From positions 23,172,349 to 23,236,348 of the forward strand of contig NC_092651.1 of assembly GCF_032118995.1 (NCBI RefSeq): DNA of 64,000 nucleotides, in the 5' to 3' direction. Position numbers and translations under genes: made by a program. The notes below the pieces were generated by a model. It saw only the letters and a list, made by a program, of their open reading frames with translations, did no database searches and was not told where the DNA came from. Position 1 is the stretch's first letter; each line of letters starts with the position of its first letter. This document shows positions 56,196-64,000 of the stretch, piece after piece. The DNA is from Asterias amurensis (lineage: Eukaryota; Echinodermata; Asteroidea; Forcipulatida; Asteriidae).

Positions 56196-56327
56196 GCATA
56201 GATAGCCCGTCTTCGCAGGAACATCACCGACTTCCGCACTTTGAAATTTCCATTTCTTGTCCCCCTTCTCCAGTGAGACATGGCACTTTAAGCACGACTT
56301 CATTTTTGCACACCTTCTCACAATCAC
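56196..56327 (-). pseudogene. Unrecognised CxxC gene, copy B: first zinc-ribbon part
   Basis: A minus frame reads KMKSCLKCHVSLEKGDKKWK, then VGDVPAKTGYLCSKC, 70-80 percent identical to copy A over this stretch. It is cut by the hAT element after the last Cys. The upstream first exon seen in copy A (MGPSSPEP type) was not found here. Confidence 0.6.
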
Positions 56328-56329
56328 AA

Positions 56330-57400
56330 GGGAAATACATGTACAAATTATTTGTACACAAGAAACACCAGCTCAGATATAATTCGCACTGAAACCTACG
56401 CGGCGCTATACGATCTTTGACTGAAACTGCCAGGTCGCACGTCGAGTTCGATCGAGCGCGAGAGCGAGAGAGTTCGCGGCCAGCCTGAAAAACGCCCTCT
56501 TGTGGTGATAGCCGACAGCCACCTTCCGCAAGTTATTTTCACTTGCGCGCTTTTATAGTGGTGGTGAAAGCGAAATATTTGAGGTAGAAATGCGGGTAAA
56601 AGCAAAGCAGATGTAAAGAAGTACTCTCACTTGCAAGCCTTTTTCGATTGCAGGGCAATAAGAAGAAAAAGATGACGATAAAAATCATTCCTGAGGTCAA
56701 ACAATGAAAATAAGCTTTTCAAGTTTGTGTTTTTGTTAATCTCAAAACAGTACATCTGAAGTGCAGCTATGAAGTGGAGCCATCAACGACCTAATGCTAC
56801 CTCCTGCCCCCCCCCCCCCCACACACACCCCTTCCCCCCCCCCCCCACACACACCCCTTGAAGTATCTGTCATCTGTCCCAGTCATTCATCCAAAACTGC
56901 CAAACTTGGTGACTTCTTTCATGATCAAAATCATCACTTCACTATGAGCTAAAAAATACAGCACAACTCTAGCTAAATACAAGAAGCAACAACAAATACA
57001 TGTAGTAGTCTATTTCCACACACAGTGGGCAAGTTAGCGTAAATGTATCCGGCAGGATATTTTGCTGACTGAACCAATGGGGATGGAGAAAGATCTACCC
57101 CATTGTTAGGTTTCTAACGCGGGTTTGAACCAAATCCTGTAGATCTAAGTCGCGGCTCGATGTCCCCGTGGCACACAAGTTTACTAGTTAATCGTTTCTG
57201 CCTGGGAATTTAATTGGTTCTCAAGAACTGAGTTTAGAAGATAATTATTATGTACAAGAATGAATATCATATTTATTTCCCATTTATTTAGCCAATTATG
57301 AGAAATGTCACTATTGTGGAAAGACTCCATATTATTTTATACATTTTATCCAGAGAGAAGCTGCTATTCAATTTTGACAAAATATTATTTTTTTATCAAT
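56330..57400. other. No gene recognised
   Basis: Contains two tandem CCCCCACACACACCCC blocks at about 56807-56859 (simple repeat). Otherwise no coding match. Confidence 0.4.
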
Positions 57401-57401
57401 A

Positions 57402-57757
57402 CAGTAGCACTGGACATTATTGGGAATTACTCAAAATAATTGATAGAATAAAAACTTACAATGTAAAGGAGAGCTGTTGATAGTAAAAAATATAAAAAAA
57501 AACATTGTGAGAAACGGCTCCCATTGAAGTTACATAGTTTTTGAGAAAGAGGTAATTTCTCACTCAAATAATAAAAGACTTCCGACTCGAAACCTTTTGT
57601 TAGGCATCTGAAAGCACACAAATTTGTGCACCAATGGTGTTTTTTTCTTTTATTTTCTTGGGACTATGACCAATTGAGAACATATTTTCATAAGTTAGTT
57701 GTTTTATAAACATGTTGGGATACACCAAGTATGATTACTGGTCTTAAATTACCAAAT
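57402..57757. mobile_element. Diverged palindromic element, family B
   Basis: AGTAGCACTGGACATTATTG start, ACATTGTGAGAAACGGCTCC centre, GATACACCAAGTATGATTAC near the end. The termini are decayed. Confidence 0.6.
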
Positions 57758-58003
57758 AAAAGAAAATAACCAGTACAGTTTCAAAAAACCTTTTTAACAA
57801 CCGGAACAGCACTTTTGGAATAGTAAATGAAGACATCTGAATACATATAATATATGCATCTTTATTGTTATAAATAAATTAGCCTACATTAAAAAAGTTG
57901 TTAATGGCGACCTTTCACCTTTGTGTATTGAATCTCACAACTTTTTTTCATTACTCTACAGTCTTTCTGTATGGTTTATAAAATCACTTTTTGAGTTATT
58001 CGT

Positions 58004-58225
58004 TTAAGAGTCCCTGCCTGTAAGAATGTACCAAATTAGGGGGGGGGGGGGGGTGTGATTCATGGGTTCGCAGATCTTCTTCCGAAAAATTAGAGTGATA
58101 CACCATCATACCAAACGAATAAATCCAAAATTTTAGTTTGCCGACGCTTTCGGTTTTGGAGTTACCAGTTATCTGAGAACCCATGAATCACCACTTGGTA
58201 CACTCTTACAGGCAGGGGCTCTTAA
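58004..58225. mobile_element. TTAA inverted-repeat MITE
   Basis: TTAAGAGTCCCTGCCTGTAA faces TTACAGGCAGGGGCTCTTAA, and ATTCATGGGTTC is also inverted. It has a 14-base poly-G in one arm. Both TTAA copies are present. Confidence 0.75.
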
Positions 58226-59095
58226 AGGGAAGGTTTATGTTTAGTAATCATTCTTAAACTAATGGCAATAAAAACTTTTGGTTAGAAGAACAGCAGCTTT
58301 CAAAAGTATTTTAAGAAGCATTTAGTAACACATTTCTCAAATTGTGTATTCCTATTTGGGATTGTTTTTCCTGCGTTAACATATTCTCTCTGGATTTTCA
58401 ACGACCTAATAATTTGTTCAAATGTTAGATTTATTGAATACAAATGATTAAAACCAATGGGGTCATTCATTCATTCCTTAAAACATCTCAGCTCCCTGGG
58501 GAGTATACAGCCTGTTCAACAAATATAAGCTACTCGACTAAACCAATCACAAGAACCATCTCTGCCCTCACAGGTACCCATTTACTCCTGGGTGGAGAGA
58601 AGTGTCTTGTTCAGGGACCGGTACTCAAACACAAATTCTGCAGAACAAAAGCACCTGAGTTTGAGTTTGGTGCTCTCATCCACAACACCCTACAATAAAG
58701 CTTTTTTCTACTTGTTTACTTACAAATAGTGCCTTTTGTTATTCCAGGTCATTTCATGGCAGGCAAGATAATACAATAGTCATATGACAATTACCTTTCT
58801 ATTATATCATAAAATCTATGGTTTCTCCACATTATTGACTAGATATACAAATTTAAAACAAAAACATAGCTTCAAGGCAAATGCTTATAAAGGTAACTTC
58901 TTAAAAAGCCTTCTCCAAAATCCATTTCCATGGTTGTTGCATTCAGCATAGTGAGGCAGCATTCAGAGAGGTTCTCCAACCAAACACTAAGTAAAACACA
59001 TGAGGATTGCGAAAGAAAATGCTGATTTACTAGTTGAATGAAAAGCTAACTAGTCCTGCTGGCTACTAGTCGCTGAAAACAAAAGTAGAATGCTT
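58226..59095. other. No gene recognised
   Basis: AT-rich sequence below the last TBCK exon. No coding match or clear repeat ends. Confidence 0.35.
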
Positions 59096-59097
59096 CC

Positions 59098-59352
59098 TTG
59101 ATGGAAGCATTCCATTAGCTTGCCCAGGTCAACCTTAGTGTTGTAACGCTACATATGAAGTACAGACTTGGACACCAAAAGAAGGCCACATATTATGTAG
59201 TGACTTGAAACACTAGGTGGACTAGGTGGACACATCCACACAGTGTTATTTACAATGTGATCAGGGAGAGCCACTTGTTCCATGCTGTCAAAGATACTCG
59301 ATTGTACTGGGTCAGACATGGGTTGATCAAGGGAAGCTAATCCAATGTACCC
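59098..59352. mobile_element. Diverged inverted-repeat element, family E
   Basis: GAAGCATTCCATTAGCTTGC near the left and AAGGGAAGCTAATCCAATGT near the right are loosely inverted and match the AGCTAATC...CCC ends at 28098 and 32792. Confidence 0.45.
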
Positions 59353-59639
59353 AATTTTTCTGTAACATCAATTGGCAAAGATCTTTGTTTAAAGGAATAT
59401 TACAGAATTGGTTTTGCTAACAACGAAAAATGCTTGCAGTGTAAGTACTTTATGTTATCCACCATATACATAAACTGACAAACCTGTAGAAGTTCGAGAT
59501 CGATCGGCCATCTGGGTCACGAGAGAATAGTGAAAAACCATTACAAATTTTGCATTGCATCGATGCCAAAACAAAAATGAATAAAAACGCTCACTGAGCG
59601 ATAAACTCCAAACGCGATATTAGATTATATATTTCTCAT

Positions 59640-59775
59640 CAAACATGAAATTTCAGAGAGAAATATTTCAAGGGATGTTTTCTACTACCATCATCATTAG
59701 ACCGTGTAAGTTTTATGTAAATCTGTGATCTTCACGATTTTTGTTTCTTACCAACTCTGTATCGTTCCTTTAAGC
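59640..59775. mobile_element. Remnant of TTAA element, family C
   Basis: TTTTCTACTACCATCATCAT, GTGTAAGTTTTATGTAAATC and a CCTTTAA end match one arm of the 15013 copy. Confidence 0.45.
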
Positions 59776-60083
59776 TAATGAATCGTGTATGGTGGTCCCC
59801 TTGGTGCAGTTTCATTTTTCCTTACCTTCCACCTCTAGGACCATGGTTTGAATCCCTCGGCACTATGTGGATTAGGTTTTCAATCCCTACCTGACTGCGT
59901 GGGTTTTCCCTGGACTCAAACTCTGGGGTTTTCCTTCCACATCTAAAACTTAAACTTCTTTCATTGTCTTCTCCTGTTCTTTGCTGTACAGTAATTAAAG
60001 TTCACTTTTTTGAGAGTCTTTGGCTTCACAACCTGAGCAATTTTCATGAAATGAAATGTAGATGCTTCAGTGTCAATGATGAA

Positions 60084-60197
60084 TCATACAAGCTCTGGTG
60101 ACGAGATGGCAAGGATACCGGTTGGTCGTATACATTCAATCCCACCATGCATCACACACACCTTAGGGAATCCTAGACGAACCAGCTGGGTGGCAAA
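60084..60197 (-). CDS. TBCK: TBCK last coding exon
   Basis: Acceptor CTCTTGCAG. Encodes [19 protein letters not shown] then [18 protein letters not shown] and TGA; 38 codons including the stop, phase 0. Matches the human end [20 protein letters not shown]. Confidence 0.93.
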   Translation of the reverse strand, partial: FATQLVRLGFPKVCVMHGGIECIRPTGILAISSPELV

Positions 60198-63031
60198 CTG
60201 CAAGAGAAACAGACAAAGCAAACATGATCAACAACGAATGAGACAGTTGAGTGGCAGAACTCTAAATGCAGGCTATGATAAAATATCATTTTGATTAATT
60301 TTCACAGGTTGATTGACTGCTGTGTTGTTTGAGGAGAGTCTTAAAAGTCAAGCTCATTCTCGACTGTCTAGAATGAGTTCAACTTTTAAGACACAAAAAT
60401 TTGGTAGTCTAGTTGGTATGACACTGCTCTGTACTTGCAAGGGTCGTGGCCGGGTTCGAATCCTACTCGAAACATATGCCTTTAATACTTTTTCATAGGA
60501 CTAGGGAAAGTACTGCGTAGACAGTGCTAACACACATCGGTGTACGGGTAGAAAACAAAACTAATATTCGTGTCCCCGATGCAAACTTAACATCTATTAA
60601 TCCTACATGAGTGAAAACGCCAATTCATTTGAATGTTCCAATGCAGCATTCCGGCAGACCTGAAAAGTTATCTGATCCACTAAGAACAATCCTATCTTTT
60701 CAAACTGAATGAACTCAAAAAGTTACAATCCTGCACTCGGTTCTAGTCAGTCCAAGGTGTAGTCTTTAAAACATTGAAAGTATTGCTTAATGATAGGAGT
60801 ATGGAAGGACAGGGTGACAATAAGGACCTTAGAAAGAAATCGAGTGCAGGATATCATTAAAAGACCATTAAGTCAAAGAAATGGAGATGGACAGGTCACC
60901 TCACAAAGAGGTATGACAACAGGTGGGCATGCAAAACAGCAAACTGGACTCCACGAAACCGGACAAGAAAAAGAGGGAGACAAAACAGAAGATGGAGAGA
61001 TGAACTAAGTAAATATAGGGGCATTGCTTTGCAACGCAATGATCAAGTGGAACGTTGATTCCTTCGTGCAATAAAATAGGGATCCTCATGGGTTTTAATT
61101 TTTTTATATAGTAGATTTTCTGTATTATTTTTGTAAAATCAATCTTTTGTAATTCAGCTTTTCATGTAATATATATATTTTTTTTTATAGACTTTTGTGG
61201 CTTGAAGTGATTTTTGTCTGTTTTATGGAAATTTTGTAAATTTGTTGTATAAAAGGCCGAAATAAATTTCCCATCGTGGATAATAAAGTGAATTGAACAG
61301 ACAGCAGGATAGAGTGAAATGGAGAATTGGTGAAAAGGTTTTCCTCCTGCAGTGGTGTGAATTGGCTAGACAGATAGTATTGTTAAAGGCAGTGTACACT
61401 ATTGGTAATTACTCAAAATAATTATCAGCATAAAACCTTATTTGTTAACGAGTAATGGAGAGCTGTTGATAGTATAAAACATTGTGAGAAACGACTCAAG
61501 GGTGTTTTTTTTCCTCTCATAGTTATCTCGCAACTTTGACAACCAAATGAGCTTAAAGGGAAGGTACACGTTTGGTAATTGTCAAAGACCAGTCTTCTCA
61601 CTTGGTGTATCCCATCATAACCATAAAATAACAAGCCTGTGAAAATTTGGGGCCAATCCGTCATCAAAGTTGCGAGAAAATTATAAAAGAAAAAACACCC
61701 TTGTTGGACGAATTTGTGTGCTTTCAGATAAGAATAAAAGACTTCTAGCTAGAAGTATTTTATTATTTTAGTGAAAAATTACCTCTTTCTCAAAAACTAC
61801 GTTACTTCAGAGGGAGTCGTTTCCCACAATGTTTTATTCTATCAACAGCTCTCCAATACTCATTACCAAGTCAGTTTTTAAGTTAATATTTGTTTTGATT
61901 AATTACCAAATGTGTACCTTCCCTTTAAATTTTCACCGGTTTTTATTTTTATGCATATGTTTAGATACACCAAGTGAGGAGACTGGTCTTTGACAATTAC
62001 CAATAGTGTCCAGAGTCTTTAACCTGATCCTGTACTCACATTAGCAGCATTTTTCCCTCTGTTGCCAACAACGACCACAACCCTTCCCTTGTGGTTGAAG
62101 ATTAGAGTGACTGCCTTGCATGGTACCAAGTCTCCCTCAGGGGAGAACGCCTGGTTGAAGGGAATATTCAGACTGCCTGGAATGTTACCACGCACAAACC
62201 TGTTAGTTTTTTTGTTAAGGAACTGCAAAAATAATTAGTCAGCTGGCATTTAACTGAGGTTTTGTTTCCAGTAAGCAGTAGTCTTGTGCTTATAACAAAG
62301 GAAAATCCAGCAAAGAGTAAGTATTTATTATGCACACGTACAACTCAATATGGTTTGAACCAACAAGGAGATACCAAACTGTTAACAGGTTTAACAGTCA
62401 ATTTCTCTCATACAAACATTAGTTTAACGCATATGATTAAAAAGTGCACAAATTTTTCTCTGAAATGGATTGCATATTATTGTTCTTTCCTGAGCATACA
62501 TTGTTCCTTTACTAATTTGTTTGGGTTTAATGTCTTAATGTTTTGCAATTTTTACTCTACTTGTATTTTCATTTGTTTGGTTGCTGTATATTTTCCTATT
62601 GTAAAATTTTTAATATTTTTATGATTATTTTGTTTTGCGCTTTTGCACATTTTATGTAATGGGCGCAATATAAATGAATAAATTATTATTATTATTATTA
62701 AATCAATAAATTGTGATTCAGTAACAAGACGATAAGATTTGTTATAGTCATTGTGACCATCCACATGTGATACATCCACATGGTCACAGTAACAGCATCA
62801 ATTTCTTCAGATAATTGTATTTGTAAAGCTAGCCATAAGAAAAGGATACTCTTCAGAGCTTCGTACATCAACACACATTATGACTGGACGGCTGCTTTTT
62901 GTCTTCTTGGTTGGAGATCGAGAACCAGGAACTGCCCCGGGCTTCAAGTCACAAAGTTCCAGGAGATCTTCTGCCGAGATTCTTGGACTCACTTCGGACT
63001 TGAGTTCCTCCAGACTCAGTGGCTCTCTAGA
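60084..63031 (-). CDS. TBCK: TBC domain-containing protein kinase-like, last three coding exons (partial)
   Basis: TBCK is a pseudokinase with TBC (Rab GTPase-activating) and rhodanese-like domains. It acts in endosomal transport as part of the FERRY complex and influences mTOR signalling. Three minus-strand exons, 62850-63031, 62040-62199 and 60084-60197, join in phase through GT-AG sites. They encode [56 protein letters not shown] and [20 protein letters not shown] to a TGA stop. This aligns with the C-terminal rhodanese-like domain of human TBCK ([52 protein letters not shown]). No active-site Cys is present in the VGNRGKN loop, as expected for a non-catalytic rhodanese. The kinase-like and TBC parts lie beyond the right edge of the window. 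Confidence 0.94.
60398..60600 (+). mobile_element. tRNA-derived SINE, fullest copy
   Basis: The head has TAGTCTAGTTGGTATGACAC (A-box side) and GGCCGGGTTCGAATCCTACT (B box). The tail has CTAGGGAAAGTACTGCGTAG and CACATCGGTGTACGGGTAGA and ends in AACATCTATTAATC. It is the best reference for the family in this window. In a TBCK intron, antisense to the gene. Confidence 0.75.
60835..61060 (+). mobile_element. LINE reverse-transcriptase tail (fragment)
   Basis: The plus frame reads [20 protein letters not shown], then [20 protein letters not shown], the C-terminal tail pattern (W.GH..R..D.RW....W.PR..KR.RGR...RW.D) of CR1/L2/RTE-type LINE proteins. Only the 3' end is present; the piece is dead. 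Confidence 0.7.
61383..62022. mobile_element. Family B element interrupted by a younger TTAA element
   Basis: The outer ends are TTAAAGGCAGTGTACACTAT and AGTGTCCAGAGTCTTTAA. Inside, at a TTAA, sits the 61553-61928 element. Removing that insert rejoins AATGAGCTTAA with ATTTTCACCGG, the normal family B order. Confidence 0.78.
61553..61928. mobile_element. TTAA palindromic element nested in family B
   Basis: TTAAAGGGAAGGTACACGTTTGG faces CCAAATGTGTACCTTCCCTTTAA. The interior shares GGTAATTGTCAAAGACCAG and GAGAAATGG-like arms with family B, so it is a sister subfamily. Both TTAA copies are visible. Confidence 0.8.
62040..62199 (-). CDS. TBCK: TBCK penultimate coding exon
   Basis: Acceptor AACTAACAG and donor GCTAAT|GTGAGT. 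Encodes [19 protein letters not shown] then [18 protein letters not shown], the core of the rhodanese-like domain. Starts with the last base of a Glu codon. Confidence 0.94.
62850..63031 (-). CDS. TBCK: TBCK third-from-last coding exon
   Basis: Acceptor GTCTTGCAG and donor GAAGA|GTATCC. Encodes [32 protein letters not shown] and [12 protein letters not shown], then MCVDVRSSE, leading into the rhodanese-like domain. It matches human TBCK closely, including the SKKTKSSKP-type linker. Confidence 0.94.
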
Positions 63032-63135
63032 CTGCAAGACATCAGATAAAATTTATTTTACAAAAAACCTCATATTACTGCTTAGCACACAAATTTGCTG
63101 AGCACTGAAAAATTCTGCTTACACAGGACTTGATG

Positions 63136-63524
63136 TTAAAGGAACACGTTGCCTTGGATCAGACGAGTTGGTCTATTAAAAGCGTTTGAAACCGTTTGTT
63201 ATGAAATGCATATGGTTAGAAAGATGTTTTAAAAGTAGAATATAATGATCCACCAAGTATCACTCGAAATTGCACGGTTTTCCTTTTACGTCGCGAACTA
63301 TCACGGTTGGCCATTTATGGGAGTCAAAATTTTGACTCCCATAAATGGCCGACCGTGTTAGTCAACAGGGTAAAAGGAAAACCGTGCAATTTCGAGGCAT
63401 GTTTGTGTGGATCATTGTATTCTACTTTTACAACATCTTTCTACCCATATGCATTTTATAATAAACGGTTAAAAACGCTTGTCAAAGACCAACTCGACCG
63501 ATCCAAGGCAACGTGTTCCTTTAA
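63136..63524. mobile_element. Intact TTAA palindromic element, family A
   Basis: TTAAAGGAACACGTTGCC to GGCAACGTGTTCCTTTAA. The 389 bp form an almost perfect inverted repeat with centre GGGAGTCAAAATTTTGACTCCC. It is the cleanest copy of the family, in a TBCK intron. Confidence 0.85.
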
Positions 63525-63565
63525 GTAGAATTTGAAACTGTGCATGGGAGAAGTCTTATTAGGTG

Positions 63566-63720
63566 AGGTTTGCGGTAACACCATGTGAAAATCTCTGTTG
63601 AGTGGTGTTGGGTGTAAAAAGAACCAGTGGGTGACGACTCAACGTTTCAATCAGTATATTCTAGACTTTATATTGTTTGGAACTGATTTCATGCTAATTT
63701 TTTGCTCAACATTGTTATTG
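63566..63720. mobile_element. Fragment of the 6111-type mariner-like MITE
   Basis: AGGTTTGCGGTAACACCATG start, then GTGTAAAAAGAACCAGTGGG in the position of the AAAAGAACCGTTGGG phrase. The second end is not seen. Confidence 0.5.
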
Positions 63721-64000
63721 GTTAAGGTACTTTGTGCGAAAGATGAGCGTCAAAAAGCAGCACCGTTATTTCAAAACCACTGCTTACCAGAAGCAAAGCA
63801 AAAGGCATATGCTAACTTGCAAGCTAATTTGTAAGTGGCGGAGTGAATACCAAATACCAACTGCTTGAACCAGAAGCCAATAAACCACTTGAACAAGATG
63901 TCTCATGTTTAAACAGCGCCCACAATGAGGTCCAAAGAAGACCTCCATTAACTGAGAGTCATTCGGGGGCATACACAAATTAATGATCTCATCGTTTGGC
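63721..64000. other. Unrecognised sequence at window edge
   Basis: A 64-codon minus frame (63784-63978) reads NDSQLMEVFFGPHCGRCLNM and onward, but it does not match any part of TBCK I know and has no splice site support. Probably intron or repeat. Confidence 0.25.

Noticed and set aside
63784-63978. Further TBCK exon
   Set aside because: The frame does not resemble the TBCK region that should precede the SEVSPRIS exon and has no usable splice sites.

Overview
The window reads as nuclear DNA of an invertebrate deuterostome, most likely an echinoderm and perhaps a sea star. It is AT-rich and intron-rich, with two conserved animal genes in many short GT-AG exons. It is crowded with short palindromic DNA transposons and tRNA-derived SINEs, and it carries a fossil RAG1-like sequence, a type known from echinoderms, hemichordates and lancelets. 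The species call is inference from repeat style and protein resemblance.

Layout. 0-13 kb holds broken coding remains on the minus strand: two related fragments resembling DUF3987 (1-440 and 8895-10729), a RAG1-like transposase fossil (2.2-4.8 kb) whose C-terminal part is present twice, and a 13-unit 97-bp minisatellite that grew out of one exon of the DUF3987-like sequence. 13-20 kb has palindromic TTAA elements and an intact 12-finger C2H2 zinc-finger gene (17892-18929, minus). 20.8-23.6 kb is a 30-bp minisatellite split by a hAT-like insertion. 25.9-26.8 kb is a foldback element whose arms are 42-bp tandem repeats. 27-33.7 kb is intergenic and rich in palindromic elements.

33.8-46.8 kb is FBXW7 on the minus strand: eleven coding exons that join in phase to about 801 codons, giving an N-terminal helix-hairpin-helix, a serine-rich region, the dimerization region, an F-box and WD40 repeats. 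FBXW7 is the substrate receptor of an SCF ubiquitin ligase. One WD40 exon carries a 58-bp tandem duplication that breaks the frame as assembled. A tRNA-Ala(TGC) gene lies just beyond the promoter at 47.1 kb.

48.6-56.3 kb contains two tandem paralogous copies of an unrecognised cysteine-rich (CxxC) gene on the minus strand. Each is interrupted by a different hAT element with its own 8-bp target duplication. 60.1-63.0 kb carries the last three coding exons of TBCK (minus strand, rhodanese-like C terminus); the rest of that gene lies beyond the right edge. LINE tails, SINEs and nested TTAA elements sit in the introns of FBXW7 and TBCK.

The genes do not form an operon-like unit. The window is ordinary animal chromatin with two housekeeping-type genes, one zinc-finger gene and a dense record of transposition. 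The most notable items are the RAG1-like fossil, the helix-hairpin-helix head on FBXW7, the exon-derived minisatellite and the twin hAT hits on paralogous genes.
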